The position numbers were made by a program, and so were the translations under genes. The notes below the pieces were generated by a model. It made no database searches and was not told the origin of the DNA. It saw only the letters and a program-made list of their open reading frames with translations. DNA of 64,000 bases from Quillaja saponaria (lineage: Eukaryota; Streptophyta; Magnoliopsida; Fabales; Quillajaceae), in contig CM055607.1 of NCBI GenBank assembly GCA_029379385.1, forward strand, positions 14,446,001-14,510,000, in the 5' to 3' direction. Positions 11,600 through 26,780 of this stretch are shown here, in pieces; within the stretch, counting starts at the first letter, position 1; each line of letters starts with the position of its first letter.

Positions 11600-13824
11600 G
11601 ATGTGAAGGGAATTTTATTTTATTTATAAATTTAAATTAACTATGTTTAACTAAACAGAATGCGGATTCATTTGAGAGTTTAGAAATGAAAAACAGAAAG
11701 AAAAAATAAAAAGTTGAAGTAGAGCAAATCGAAGGCAAATAATTAGAAAGTAAGATGCCTAATAATATTTTTTATGAGTAAATTACACTTTCATTTATTA
11801 TTATTTTTTGTTACCACTTACTTTTAGTTTTATTCGTAATACAATACATTTAAATTTAATTTCTTTAATTTTATTATATTATTTTTAATAAAATAAAAAT
11901 ACCTATAAAAACTATATTTTATAGATATGCAATTAAAATTTAATTTTAATATTAAATAAAATAGACATGAATTTTTTTTTTTTTTTTTTTTATCATGATA
12001 TGAAATCTAAAATAAAAACTAGTATGAATTTAAAATATAAAGTCGAGTATTTGTAAAAAATAAAAGTTTAACAAGTGACATATTTAAATCTTGAAAATAA
12101 CATATATATTTTAAGAACAAAATATTGTGAAATGAGAATCTTATTAATTTTATAAAAATTATTCTTTTTTAATAATTATATAAAAATTATTTTTAAGTTA
12201 TGTTTTACATTTTTAAATAATTATTTTGAACCTAAATTTTTTTTTTAAAATATATATAAAGGTGAAAGTAGTAAGAAAATATTTTATTTTAATATTTAAG
12301 AATTACTATTTAATAAATATTTTGAACCTAAATTATTTTAAAAAATACAAAGGTAAAAATAGTAAAAAAATACATATTTTATTTTAATTTTTAAGACTTA
12401 TTTGAAAGAAAATTTTAAAGTTATGATTTATTTTTGTCTTATAAATCCAAACTTATGACTTTTTAATGGTATTATAAGTATTTTTTTTTTTTTTTGAGGT
12501 GTCACTAAGAATACTAGTTTACTTATATATGTATAAACTATTTTATTAGAAAGAATAAATTAAAATTACAAAAATTAAGTTTATTATTTTGTATTGTTAT
12601 TAAGAAAAATTAGTAAAATTAAAGGGTAATATAGAAAACTAAATATTTAGGATTTATTTTAAAATGGTAACAATGTAAAATAGGACATTCTGATACTTTG
12701 AAGAAAAAATTGAATTTTTAGTATTTTTTTCTTTCTAAAATTATTTTCTAACACTTTTATTTTTCTATCTATTTATAGGATGAAAGTGTCACATTTCTCA
12801 AATTTTAAACCTTATTGTAAATCTCAAAGATGAAATTATAATTTACTCTTATTTTTTATATTCCTTTCAAATAAAGTATCATAAAGAATGACATTATACT
12901 TTATTAAATTTTAATAACTGATAACTCAATTTTCTTTAAATTATACTATACATTTCTTCTCATAATCAACAGGAAAAAACAACTCATTTCATCAGATGCA
13001 TAAGAAATTGTCACCTGTAACTAATATCAATCATCACACATAATTTCAATCAAGCTAAAAAGCATTGGCCAAGAAAATTCAAAGCGAGAAAACTGTTTTC
13101 TCTCATACATAACTTGTTCAGTGGTTACTCGTACCACTTCAGACTTAAGAGATAGATAAACTGAAACCGAGCAGATTCTCAGCAGAAAAAGAAAATTGAA
13201 CAGATTGTCTCAATGTAAAAGAAAATTGCTCGGATGATTGAAATCAATTCTAAATTTTTCAGCATCTCAAATCACGTAACCTACATTCGGTTCACGAAAA
13301 TCACATTGCTCAACCCCTATACTTAAAATGATAATAACTTGACCATCAGTCCATTCTATTGTCATCCTCATAAGTCATACCAATCAGATAATAGAGAATT
13401 AGGCATCATCCCTTACAGGCCAAACTGAAAAATAGAATGGCGGAGACATCCTCACTTCGGGTAAATATCCAGCCATGTAATTTCAAGAAGAGATGACCAG
13501 ATTTCCACTTATGAAGTGTCTGAGAGTGGGTAATAGGCTAGATAACTGAAACTAATGAATTAGTTCAAACTTCAAATGAATCGTCTCAGAATAGTATTCA
13601 TACTGAAGGGTGAAGCCTCAAATTTTCATTTCAGGCATTGATTATTTTTATGACCATGTATAACGAGAATCTCAACAGCTTCCTGAATAAATAACTTGGG
13701 ATATCAAACAATTAATCCTTGTCAACATTTCATGAAATTCTTTTTTCTCTCTCTTTTCTGCTGGAAGGCAACATGACACCTTCATATATATACAATCCGC
13801 CACCAATTGCTTCCCAAAAGTTCT
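11600..13824. other. AT-rich intergenic DNA and downstream region of the PPR gene
   Basis: Very AT-rich from about 11600 to 12950, with poly-T runs at 11970-11990 and 12480-12495 and a locally duplicated motif (ATTTTGAACCTAAATT at about 12222 and 12318). The last 800 bp are less AT-biased and probably include the 3'UTR of the minus-strand PPR gene. No gene seen. Confidence 0.4.
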
Positions 13825-15747
13825 CTAAACTTTGACAAAAAAATCTTTGGTGTTTTCAATGTCCCTAGTGTCATCCTCAACCTCTGAAACTTCAATTGTT
13901 TCTCCATTTCCAACCAAAGTTTCTTCTTCTAAGGCATGGATTGCAAGCATCCCTGATTCCTTGTCTTTAATCCAGTTCAACAATCTGTCATGAATATCCA
14001 GAGAGACTAAATCCTTAGCCCTAAGTAACCTTACGAGTTTCTCCGCTCCCTCCACATCTCCATGTCCTCTCATGTATTCCAAGCACGCAGCCAAGATATC
14101 CTTCTTATCGCTTAGCCTCCACCCTGGTCCACAGACTGAAATGGCCTCTTTCATATACTCAACAGCCTTTGAAGTTTGGTTTTTCAGAAGATATCCTGTT
14201 GCCAGAAAATACCATGACAGTGCATCAGGTTGTGGACCATTCACCTGTATTCGGTTGAAAAGTGTTTCAGCCTTCTCTAAAAGACCTTTTCTGCAATAAG
14301 CACCAATCACGAAGTTTGGAATACGGATATCATGAGCTAACCCCTTGCATTCCCAATCCTCAAGAATCTTCTCAGCATTTTCAATGTCATCAAACTTCAA
14401 AAGTGAAGTTATGACAGACATATAACCTTTATTGTATATTTTCTGTTGCTTTCGATAAATTTCCCAAAGTCTAAGAACTTCCTCTTTCTTGCCTATTGCA
14501 GCATATTGTGTTAGAATGAAATTGAAGGCTGCATCACTTTTTCTAGTAGTTAAAAATTCCTCACATTTCTTTAGCAGTGACAAAGCCTTCTCAACAAGCC
14601 CAAGTTTAGTATAAGCATTAGCTGCAATAGCATAAACACCCCAATCACAACCAGATTCAGGATCAGATTCCATCTCTGTCAGAGTCTGGTCAATTGCCTC
14701 AATGTTGGAATTGGCTGCATATGAACTAAACCGGATGCCGTATGTAAATTTGTCGAATTTAAAGCCCTCTTCCTTCATTTGATGCACCAGAATGTCTACT
14801 TTATCATAATTTTCAGTTTGATAATATAGATTAAGCAAAACATTACAAGCCAACACTGACCTTGTGAAACCTAAATCCTTCATCTTCTTAATGGTCGCTT
14901 CAGCTTTCACAACATCTTTCACATGAGCATAAGAATTAAGAAGAGCACCATAAACCTCAAGAACTCTTTGTTGATTAGGAATGTTATTGAAAAAAGACTC
15001 AGCTTCTTCTATTCCATGAACTTTTGCAATCAAGTCCAATCTTATTGCAAAATCACGAGATGTAAGTTCATAGTACCTTTTATCAGTCATCCACATTGAT
15101 ATCTGGAAAAACACAAAACAAAAAGGAAGTTGGATTTCTTATACAAGATGATAAAATTGACGACATAAATCCTATTTAGAGAAAGGTGTGGTCAATTAAG
15201 GATATTCCTGTTGCAGAATAAACTAAAGCATAAAGATAGGGTAACAAAAACATGTTCTTGATCCCAGACAACCACTAGCTCATCAATACTTAGCTTTTGG
15301 TAAAAGTTGATTAGCTGCAAGAGTAACCCAGAAAACGAAATCATCAATATACCCATTAAAACTACATATTAAAACTACCCAGTCATTTTCCATTCCAAAA
15401 TTTTCTAGGGGACCAAACAAGATTAACATTTGAAAACAAAGACATACCTGTAGGGCGTGGTCATATCTCTTGTAGTATCTGAGCTCTTTGATCATAACTG
15501 TAAGTGAAAATTTGTTAACATCTCGACCTTCTTCAACCCACTGATCAAGGATGGGAACTATGGAGACCCTACGATCACCAACCGGTGAAATCCTACGGTA
15601 CAATTCGTTGAGCGGGTTTTTCCAGGATTTTCTTCTCAGTCCTGGTCTTGCCGCCGTCGAGTACAGCTTCAAATTTCCACCTGATAAGTTTCCAAGAGGC
15701 AAATGGGAGTATAAGCACAAGGCAGCTTTCAAGGTAGCGAACGCCAT
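13825..15747 (-). CDS. P-class pentatricopeptide repeat (PPR) protein, probably mitochondrial
   Basis: Two coding exons, 15448-15747 and 13825-15102, are joined across a 345-bp GT-AG intron (CTACAG|GTATGT...TTCCAG|ATATCA) to give 525 aa. The first 25 residues (MAFATLKAALCLYSHLPLG...) are basic and hydroxylated with almost no acidic residues, like a mitochondrial presequence. The body is a run of 35-residue PPR helix pairs, for example VYGALLNSYAHVKDVVKAEA, ACNVLLNLYYQTENYDKVDI and PNFVIGAYCRKGLLEKAETL. It ends with an acidic tail without E or DYW domains. It belongs to the intron-containing P-class group near Arabidopsis At2g20710-like proteins. Such proteins bind organelle RNA; the target is unknown. 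I start at the second in-frame Met candidate (15747) because the longer frame begins with TTG. Confidence 0.9.
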
Positions 15748-15855
15748 TGTAATTTGCAAGGGCGGAGACAGATTTGAACCAAAATGGCGTGAATTTGGGG
15801 GATGAAAATGAAGGGTTCAAGTACACAGTTTTAGGTATAGCCGTAACAGGTAGTT

Positions 15856-15922
15856 TGGGCTTCATTATTTTTAGGTCAAAATAAACCCAATTACAAATTA
15901 TTTTGGGCTCATCATGGGCCCA
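15856..15922 (-). promoter_or_regulatory. Site II (TGGGCY) cluster upstream of the PPR gene
   Basis: Three TGGGCT/TGGGCC elements (15856-15861, 15904-15909, and the palindrome TGGGCCCA at 15915-15922) lie 109-175 bp upstream of the PPR start codon. Site II elements bind TCP factors and are common in promoters of genes for mitochondrial and ribosomal proteins, which fits the proposed role. Seen directly; function inferred. Confidence 0.55.
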
Positions 15923-15924
15923 AT

Positions 15925-16582
15925 TTTGTGACGCGTGGGCTAAACGAGTTTTTATCTATTCTTTTTTGTTTTTCTGTTGTGGTCTTCTAGGTTACACAAA
16001 AGTATGCAGTAACCCTACTTGGCCAAAAGAGGATGTATTTGTTGGGCTGACAAATGTGCCGCAACCCATGATCTGCCCACCACCAGACGGACAAGTTGCG
16101 AGCCCAGGAAGAAAGTCGTGAGGTTGGGACTCTGGGATAGAGCCATTGATAAATGTATGGGGCACACAGCCTCAGAGGTGAAGCGATTAACCAGGGACTC
16201 TTAACTGTCTCTTCATGTCTATCATAAGTTGAAATTGCCAGCGAGCGTACAAAGCTTTGTTTTTGCAACATGTAAGGGATTTAGTTAGTCAATTCAATCC
16301 GTTCATTCTAGTGATTATCAAGCTCAAGATTTTGTGCAAAAGAGCAGATCACACAGTTTCAAAACTTGGTTTCTCGATAACTTAATAGGAAAAACTGTCT
16401 AAATAAAATGACTAATATTCAAGAGATAGAACAAAATTGATATGAACTACATCTCCAAAAATAGGAATAACAACAGCACAAGTATAAAAGGTCATGCTAC
16501 ATTTAAAGATTGACAAAGTCAGAAAATGAATTAAAAAGACAACGTAACTCTTCTGCCTCGGAGCCAATTTCCACCCAACAAC
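15925..16582. other. Region between the PPR and RPS5 genes
   Basis: Left part: upstream sequence of the PPR gene. 16010-16210 is a GC-richer stretch with open frames on both strands (for example 15987-16271 minus) that resemble nothing I recognise. Right part (16300-16582): the RPS5 3'UTR. Confidence 0.35.
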
Positions 16583-18838
<2,256 letters not shown>

Positions 18839-18911
18839 GGCTGTATACACGACACAAATCAGAGAGAGACGAGAAGAAGCGTCCTTAACGGGCAACGGTG
18901 TGAAATGTGGG

Positions 18912-18994
18912 AAACCCTAGATAGATTTAGCTATTTATATTAATTGATGTAAAAAGCCTAACCGAAAAAGCCTTAAATCTACTGTTTCTGGGCC
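18912..18994 (-). promoter_or_regulatory. Telo-box, TATA box and site II element of RPS5
   Basis: Upstream of the RPS5 ATG (18838) are a telo-box AAACCCTA (18912-18919), a TATA box TATAAATA on the minus strand (18932-18939) and a TGGGCC site II element (18989-18994). The telo-box plus site II pair is the usual arrangement in plant ribosomal-protein promoters and links expression to cell growth. Confidence 0.7.
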
Positions 18995-19569
18995 GAGATA
19001 GTAACAGACCCGGCGACGGACATAAAATTTACAGTATCTACTGTATTTAAATATATTATTTGTTAATTTTTGTCAAAAATGTTTTTTTTCTCTATTAATT
19101 TTATCACAAAGTATTTTTAGCTCAAGTTTGTTATCATAATTTTCAAAACTTTTGTTCCAATATATTCCCACAGTCTAATACATTTAACATTTTAGATATA
19201 AATTATTCATATCTATCCTATATATAAAAAAGCATATAATATTTCTTTTAATGTCATGTAATCAAATTTTTTTCTAATTCTTTGCTGAAAATTCAGGTGA
19301 CTAAACATAAGCTCTCTTCACATTTAATATTCTCATTCTTTAATGCATTGTTAAACATTTTTATGCCTCCTTCCTCCTTTATGCATTGTCTTTGATTACT
19401 AGTAATGATAGTGCCTTAGAGCAAACCAGCTGATATTTCTATTATCAACTGACACAGATTTTTCAACTACTTATCAAAGTTCAAAATACAAATTTGAATA
19501 ATCAATGAGTTGCTCATTATAATCCCTATCTTCTTACAATATATAATTGTCATATAAACGTAGAGATTT
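18995..19569. other. AT-rich spacer between RPS5 and the pararetroviral mosaic
   Basis: Only short AT-rich sequence; no gene or repeat recognised. Confidence 0.35.
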
Positions 19570-19577
19570 GCTCTGGT

Positions 19578-20842
19578 TTGAAAGTAGTAAATTACAAATA
19601 TATTTACAAAGAACATGACAAAATTGTTGTGCATATCATCCATGATGAACAAGAAAACGTGATTGATGAGATAAAATATTCAAACATGCATGGTGGATAT
19701 CGCCACAAGAAGCAATGTGAAAAATATTTGAATTTTACTTACATTACAAGAAGGATAAGATGGTATATTTATATTTGTTAATATTCTTTTGATATAGAAC
19801 ATATCAAAAATAACAAAATTTCTTGCAAATTTCTTGAGCAGGAATAAGCCAGAAGAAGGATAAAGATAAAAAAACCCTTAATTGAAACCACAGATGAATG
19901 GAAAACAGTAAAACCAAGGAATACTCCTAAACAAGGAAATTCCTTAAAAGTCCCTAGAAATCCTATTCCAATATCTGTGCAATCAGCATATCCTAATAAT
20001 CCAATGTATAGTAGACTACTATATTACCAAACACCTCAGCCAATAGCCAATAGCCAATAGCCAATAACCCTCACCAATATATCCCGTATGCTCAAAATTC
20101 ATTAAGCCAACCTCTGTCTTATGCACAAACAGTGCAAAATGCAGAAAAATTTATTGCCAAAGAAAAGAAAAAAGAAATTAAGCAAGTTTCAGATTTCTTT
20201 AACTTAGAATTACCAGAAAACCTCTATAATCCCTTGAATGGAGTATGAAAATCCCATATTTTTGAAAAGAAATCAGCTTTCAGAAAATATATAGGAAATT
20301 TCTACAAAATGAATAGCCCAGAAAAAAGAATTGCTTGAAAACTTCAACTCATTTGATAAAATATTACAAGAATTTGTTAATATTATAAAGAAAGAATTTT
20401 GTGGTCATATGGACCCACAAAATACAAAGTCAAAAGTAAACTATACTCTGACAAAAATAAAATTATGTGATATTAGAGAATTAGAAAAATTCTGTAAACA
20501 ATTTTAAAAATATTATCATAAATTAGAAGCTATTGAATCAAATTTTTTGCTTAATCAGTATTTTCATAACTTACCTCCTCCATGGGATGAATTATGTAAT
20601 AACACATATAAGTCATTCTTAGAAAAAAAAACTAATAGAGAAGACACCTTAGGAAATAGAATTAGGTACGCAATTAGACAATTCTTAGATCATTGTCTAA
20701 CTGCAAAAGCAACTAAACAAGTAAGAGACAGATATTGCACCAAGCTTCTCAAAGACGATTAAGAATTTGGATGTAATAAACTGAAACCAAAAAGGTTTAC
20801 ATGGAAAAAATGGAAGAAAAATAATCCAAGAAAATTTTTGTT
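19578..20842 (+). pseudogene. Pararetroviral fragment: RNase H tail plus capsid-like region
   Basis: 19748-19815 matches, in inverted orientation, the RNase H tail at 20842-20910. It is followed by a Pro/Asn-rich stretch (about 19900-20100, including a triple repeat of CAATAGC at about 20040-20065) and then a capsid-like region (20250-20760) whose last 72 codons are open (20547-20762). The sequence then enters the start of the basic linker before the zinc knuckle and breaks. The 67-codon frame at 19578 is not recognised. Related capsid sequence recurs at 26110-26590. Confidence 0.65.
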
Positions 20843-22700
20843 ACTTTTGATATGTTCTATACCAAAAGAATATTGACAAATATAATTATACCATTTTATC
20901 CTTCTTGGATTTTCCTCCCCTTTTCTTTATTTAAGAAAATTGTTTACTGATTAATTATCAGTACGAGTGAGGAATTTTTTTGGTGCAAGATAAATATAAA
21001 ATCTTTTTAGACCATTTTTTATGACCAAAATTTCTTTTTCATAAATAATATAATTAATTTCATTGGGATTAAATTTGCCTGAATTATAGCCACAAATTTG
21101 TTTCTTCATTATTGTAAAACTGCTCTCTAGTGTTCTTCACTGGCATCAGTTTCTAATATTAATTTATCTCATTGTCTAGAAAAATAAACTAAAAAAAAGA
21201 CTATTTATCTCATCCTTTATCTTTTGCACTAGTAAAGAATCTTTTTCTTCCCAAAAAATTTGTTTATTCTTTTTCAGTTTTTCTAATAAAGGTTTTTTCT
21301 TTTTGGATAAATTCTTTACAAAATTTCTTCCATAATTTAATATTCCTAAAATAATTTGTAGTTGCTTTTTGTCTACAATGTTATTAGGAAATTCTTTTAT
21401 TTTTACAAGAATATGATCTTGTAATTGAATTTCTTTAGGACTTAATTTTAATCCTAAGAATTCTATTTCTTGTTTTTCTATTTCTATTTTCTTGGAACTT
21501 AAGATAATTCCATTTTTTATGAAAATATCTATAACTTTTTCTAAATGTTTTTTATGTTATTTCTCAGATTTAGAAAAAACAAGAATATTGTATATATAAA
21601 CAATACAAAAATCTTTAATGTCTTTAAAAGTATTATCCATCTATCTTTGAAAAATTTATGGAGCATTACATTGACCGAATGGCATAACAGTCCATTGGCA
21701 ATATCTATATGGAGCACTGAGAGCAGTCAATAGCTTTGACTCTTCAGTTAACTTTAATTGTCAAAAACCTGATTTACAATCAAATTTACTAAAATATTTG
21801 GCGTGTTTTATTTGATTAACAAGGACATATTTTCTAGAGATAAAATATTCATCAAATTCAAGATTTTGATTTAATCTTTTATAATTAATGACCATCCTAT
21901 CTTTTCTTCTTTTTATCTTAGAGTACTTTCTTACCATAAAAGCCGGACTAGAATGAGGATTAGTAGTTGATTCTATTAATCATTTTTTTAATAATTCTTT
22001 TATTTGAATTTCAAATTAGTCTATATCTTGTTTAATATAGACCATTAGTTTAACCTTAAGTATTTTATTAGGATTAGATAGTTTTAAGCTACAATATCTA
22101 GGGCTTTTTTCCCATTTTCTAAGAAATTGTAAAGTATCTCCTTGCAATGTTCATGTTATGAAGTCTAAATTTTTTTTCTTTAGACCAAGAATTTTTATAA
22201 TTTGTTATGACTATAGACAATGATTGTGCCCACTCATCTATAGTTTTTTCATAGTCTTCTATTAAGATATTTGTTAGATCCAGATATGTTCCATTTATTG
22301 TAACATTTAGTTTATTTAAATCTTCTTTTCTAGTGATTGTAGGAATTTTAGAAGTTGAAGGTTTTCTAACTTCTTCTTCTTGTAACTCATCTATCTGTAT
22401 TTGAGAATAGATTTTAGTTTCTGGATCAAGATTTAAAGGATATGATTCTTCTATTTTTCTTTTTCTTTTTCTTTTTTGTTCATATTTTTTTGAAAATGAT
22501 TTTTCATTTTCAGAGTAATCTGAACTTTCATCACTAATTATGATTATAGATTCAAATGTAAAGAATTATAGATTGGAATCACTTTCATCATCAGATATAT
22601 TTAATAATATTTCGTAATTATTTTGCTTCATTAATTCTTATTTCTGAACAAATAAATCTTGCATTATTTTTATTAATATATTTCTTTCTGTTACATCAGA
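20843..22700 (-). pseudogene. Pararetroviral reverse transcriptase/RNase H remnant
   Basis: Reading the minus strand downward: an acidic Ser/Asp/Glu-rich segment (about 22500-22700), a capsid N-terminal stretch (about 22050-22400), then RT (about 21300-22030) and RNase H (about 20930-21200). The RT motif MPFGQCNAP is readable at about 21660-21690. The catalytic box that should hold two Asp residues reads Tyr-Ile-Tyr-Asn at about 21590-21605, so the polymerase site is destroyed, and stops are frequent. Capsid sequence joins directly to RT near 22060, so a segment including the zinc knuckle has been deleted. Confidence 0.75.
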
Positions 22701-23048
22701 TTATTTGATATAACGACTCTTCCAATATTCAATAATTTCTTTTATAAATTCAAACTCTTGTTTAGAGTTTTTGTTGGGTTTTACTTGTTCTTTTAGAGTA
22801 CATATATCAGTTCCATAATATAATCTAGAAATTTCATGATCTTGAACATGAAAATCTGTAAGATTGTCTAATATTTTTTCTTGTTTTTTATTAATTTTTT
22901 TAAAATTAAAAAGAGATAAGTCTACTAGAGAATTCAAGACTATACTAATACTACTAATAGATTTTTCTTCTACAATATCTATGTAAAGGTTATGATCATA
23001 AAGTTTCTCTTTTTGATCATTTACTAAGACACACCTAACTTGTTCCAT
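22701..23048 (-). pseudogene. First reading frame of the minus-strand pararetroviral copy (115 codons)
   Basis: An open frame starting MEQVRCVLV lies about 270 bp after the tRNA-complementary site of the minus copy. The same frame, starting MEQVRRVLV, recurs on the plus strand at 25193-25462, where it is shorter. It is charged and Lys-rich, with no domain I can name. Its position suggests the first frame of the viral genome or the N-terminus of its capsid polyprotein. Confidence 0.55.
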
Positions 23049-23560
23049 TCTGGATTGATTATGGTTCCTAATACCTATTGGGAATTTATCTTGTCACTTC
23101 TTAAAACGGGTTCACAAAGGCCTATTTACGGCCTACAATAGCCCAACCATAAATTACTTAAGTATATAGGATTTTAAATAACCAGAAATGAATAACAGAT
23201 AGTAGTAATAGAAGATGAGAAAAGAAAAACTTACAGATAATAACTTCAAATATTATTAAAATGATTATCTGCTTACTAGTACAAGCTACTGGTACAAGAT
23301 ATCGATTATGTTTCTTACAGGCTCTGATACCATTAACAATAACAAAGGCGGAAGGTAGGATTTTTCACAAGAGAGATTATGGAGAAGATGTATACAAGAT
23401 GGTGAATGAGAAGGGTAGTTGGAAGATGATTTCAAGTATTGAAATCTCTTCTCTATTTATAGTAAAGTTATATACTATTCTGAAAAAGATTACAATATAT
23501 AAGAAGATAAGAATGAATCTACTTTATTTGCTTTAAAGCATATTTATTATTCTAAAGTAA
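23049..23560 (-). promoter_or_regulatory. Pararetroviral promoter and leader, copy 1 (minus)
   Basis: On the minus strand a TATA box CTATAAATAG (23453-23462) is followed about 120 bp later by TGGTATCAGAGC (23321-23332). That 12-mer is complementary to the 3' end of initiator tRNA-Met and is used as primer site by plant pararetroviruses and many retrotransposons. A leader of about 270 nt then leads to the ATG at 23048. Two other copies of this region are at 24703-25192 and 27909-28290. Confidence 0.7.
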
Positions 23561-23679
23561 GATAAGTCTTATCTTTTTATAGCTAAAATATCTCTTTCTG
23601 ATAATCATATGTCATCTTTTGAAAAATGACTTGCTCTCTACTTGTCTTTTGATAATGATGTGTCATTTTATTGGTGAGT

Positions 23680-24705
23680 TATCATGGTTCCATCATATTT
23701 TCAATATTATGTTCTGTAACACTGTCAAATGAGTTAGATCCATCACTTCTGTTCTCATTACTGGTAGCTTTGTCACCTAATTTTAGCTCCATTTTTGCAT
23801 CAGCAATTAAATTTTCAGGGCCTTCTACCTCGAAGAATTTGATTTTTCTAATAATTTGATCACAAAGATCTATCTGTTTCTTGGATATTTTATATTGTAC
23901 TGGAAGCATTGTAGCAAAGATTCCTTTTCCATCTGTTATAGTACAATAATCTTCACTTTCAATGTAATTTGCCTTCTTGACTAACTGTCAAAGACATTTT
24001 ATGTAATATTGATCTCCTTCAATTGCTTGTCTTGCTCCAAGAGTTTCATCTCATTTGCATGATCGAAATCATGATTCACAAATTTAGCTTAAAGTGCAGA
24101 TCTGATAAGGCTGATAAAATTTTTCTTTTTGAAAATATCTCATCATGCTGGTTATACTGAGGATAAACATAGTACTTGACTCATCTTTAATGACTGTATA
24201 GAGAATCATGGTTTTAAGAAAATAACATAAATCTGAAATTTTTTCAAATTTATATTTTTCTAAAATAATAGTTTCAACAAATCTCATCTCAACACTTTCT
24301 ATGTTAAGACTTTCATAAGAAGTACATAAAGTTAATTTTTGGAATATTGATTATATCTCAGTAATTAGAAGAGATATGGATATTGAAGGAAAATTGTTCT
24401 AATTTTTTCGTAAGTTTGAAATGATGAGCATTGTCTATGCTGCTAATAATTTTGAAAGATAATTTTGTTAGGATAATCATCTTATTTTTTTCGTAAATAC
24501 TAATTCTTTCGACTTTCTGAAAGATTGGGTCATCGTCTTGCTGATTGTCCAATAATTCTGGGAGTTCAATGATTGTATTAATTTGGGAGAAATTCATTTT
24601 TTTATCCCAATTTACTTCTTTAAGAACCTTTTTTTTTAATATTCTAAAGTTTTTAAATATATTAGCTTGGTTAACCATTTCTTCAGTTAGTTTTCCCATA
24701 TATTT
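23680..24705 (-). pseudogene. Unassigned late frame of the minus pararetroviral copy
   Basis: The minus strand reads from MGKLTEEMVNQANIF at about 24705, through an acidic QQDDDPIF patch, to a C-terminal Ser/Asn/Glu-rich part ending at about 23682. Stops and shifts lie at about 24080-24360. It sits directly upstream of the promoter, as the last frame of a circular pararetroviral genome would. A related frame is at 26830-27908 on the plus strand. No domain is recognised; a transactivator/inclusion-body role is possible from position only. Confidence 0.5.
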
Positions 24706-25192
24706 GCTGTAAAGCAGATTTCTTCTTATTTTCTTATTTATTGTAATCTTTTTCATAATAGTATATTTATCTACTATAAATAGAAAAGAGATTTCAATAC
24801 TTGAAATCATCTTCCAACTACCTTTCTCACTCATTATCTTGTATGCACCTTCTCAATAATCTCTCTTGTAAAAAATCCTACCTTCCGCATTTGTTATTGT
24901 TAATGCTATCAGAGCCTGTACAAAACATAACTAATATATTGTACCAGTAGCTTGTACTAGTAAGCAGATAATCTCTTTAATAATATTTAAAGTTATTATC
25001 TGTAAGTTTTACTTTTCTTATCTTCTATTACTACTATATGTTATTCATTGCTGGTTGTTTAAAATCTTTTATAATTAGCTATTAGTAACTTCTGGTTAAA
25101 TTATTGTTGATCGTAGATAAGCTGTTATGAACTTGTTTTAAAAGTGAAAAGATAAATCCCCCAGAGATTTTTGAAACCATAATCAATCAAGA
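24703..25192 (+). promoter_or_regulatory. Pararetroviral promoter and leader, copy 2 (plus)
   Basis: TATA box CTATAAATAG at 24774-24783. The tRNA-Met complementary site has one mismatch (TGCTATCAGAGC, 24904-24915), followed by a leader to the ATG at 25193. The TATA-to-primer-site distance equals that of copy 1 (121 bp). It abuts the minus-strand late frame at about 24703, forming a head-to-head junction. Confidence 0.7.
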
Positions 25193-26780
25193 ATGGAACA
25201 AGTTAGGCGTGTCTTAGTAGATGGTCAAAAAGAAAAATTTTATGATCATAACCTTCATATAGATATTGCAAAAAAAAAATTTATTAGTAGTATAAGTAGA
25301 GTATTGAATTCTCTAGTTGACTTATCTCTTTTCAATTTTGAAAAAATTAATAAAAAACAAAAAAAAATATTAAACAACCGTAAAGATGTTCATGTTCAAG
25401 AAGATCATGAAATTCCTAGGTTATATTATTGTACTGATTTATGTACTCTAAAAAAAAAGTAAAATCTAACAAAAATTCTAAATAAGAGTTTGAATATGTA
25501 AAAAAAATTATAGAATATTGAAAGATACGTTATATTAAAGAACCTGATATAACAAAAAGAAATAAATTAATAAAAATAATGCAAGATTTATTTGTTTAGA
25601 ACGAACAATTAATGAAGCAAAAAAATTATGAAATATTTTTCAATGTTTTGATGATGAAAGCGATTCCAATCCAGAACCCTTTACATCTGAAGATATAATC
25701 ACAATTAATGATGAAAGTTCAGATCACTCTAAAGATGAAAAAATATTTTCAGAAAAATATGAGCAAAAAGGTGAAAGAAAAGTAGAAGAACCAGATCCTT
25801 TAGATCTTGATCCAGAAACTAAAATCTATTTTCAAAAAGAGATAGATGAGTTACAAGAACAAGAAAATAGAAAACCTTCAACTTCTGAAATTCTTACAAT
25901 CACTAAAAAAGATGATTTAAATAAACAGAATGTTACAATATATGGAACATATCTGAATCTAACAAATGTCTTAATAAAAGACTATGAAAAAATTATAGAT
26001 GAATGGGTACAATAATTGTCCATAGTGATAACAAATTATAAAAATGTTTGGTCCAAAGAAACAATTTTATACTTCATAGCAGGAACATTGCAAGGAGGCA
26101 CTTTGTAATTTCCAAGAAAATGGGAAAGTTTTATAAAAAGAATTGCTTGAAAACTTCAACTCATTTGATAAAATATTACAAGAATTTTTTTAATATTATA
26201 AAGAAAGAATTTTGTAGTAATATGAATCCACAAAATACAAAGTCAGAAGTAAATTATACTCTGACAAAAATAAAATTATGTGATATCAGAGAATTATAAA
26301 AATTCTCTAAACAATTTTAAAAATAATATTATAAATTAGATGCTATTGAGTCAGAATTTTTACTTAATCACTATTTTCATAAGTTACTCTTTCATGGGCT
26401 GAATATGTAATAACACATATAAGTCATTTTTAGAAAATACTAATAGAGAAGATACCTTAGAAAATAGAATTAGGTATGCAATTAGACAAGTTCTAGATCA
26501 TTGTCTAACAGCGAGAGCAATTAAACTAAGTCAAGAAACAAGTAGGAGACAGACATTGCATCAAGCTTCCCAAAGACGATTGAGAATTTAGATGTAATAA
26601 ACCAAAACCAAAAATGTTTACATGAAAAAAATGAAAGAAAAATAATTCAAGAAAATTTAAATCACATAAAAAATATGTGAGAAGAAAAAAAAAATTTGAA
26701 AATCTAGAAAAGGTTGCAAATGCTACATTTGTAATGGAAAAATTCATTATGCACCACAATGTCCTAAAAATGGAAAAAGT
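25193..26780 (+). pseudogene. Pararetroviral capsid-type region, plus copy, with zinc knuckle
   Basis: It begins with the same frame as at 23048 (MEQVRRVLVDGQKEKF), then an acidic Ser/Asp/Glu stretch (25640-25900), a capsid-like region (26040-26590) and a CCHC zinc knuckle C-x2-C-x4-H-x4-C (26721-26762) preceded by Lys/Arg-rich sequence. Many stops and frameshifts break it. The RT/RNase H part that should follow is missing; the sequence goes straight into the late frame. Confidence 0.65.

Noticed and set aside
15987..16271. Open frames on both strands near 16000-16270
   Set aside because: No recognisable family, no splice context and no conservation evidence; more likely part of the PPR 5' region.
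24358..24834. Start of the minus-strand 158-codon frame at MSEKGSWKMISS
   Set aside because: Its first 40 codons are antisense to the copy 2 promoter/leader; the element frame begins at about 24705.
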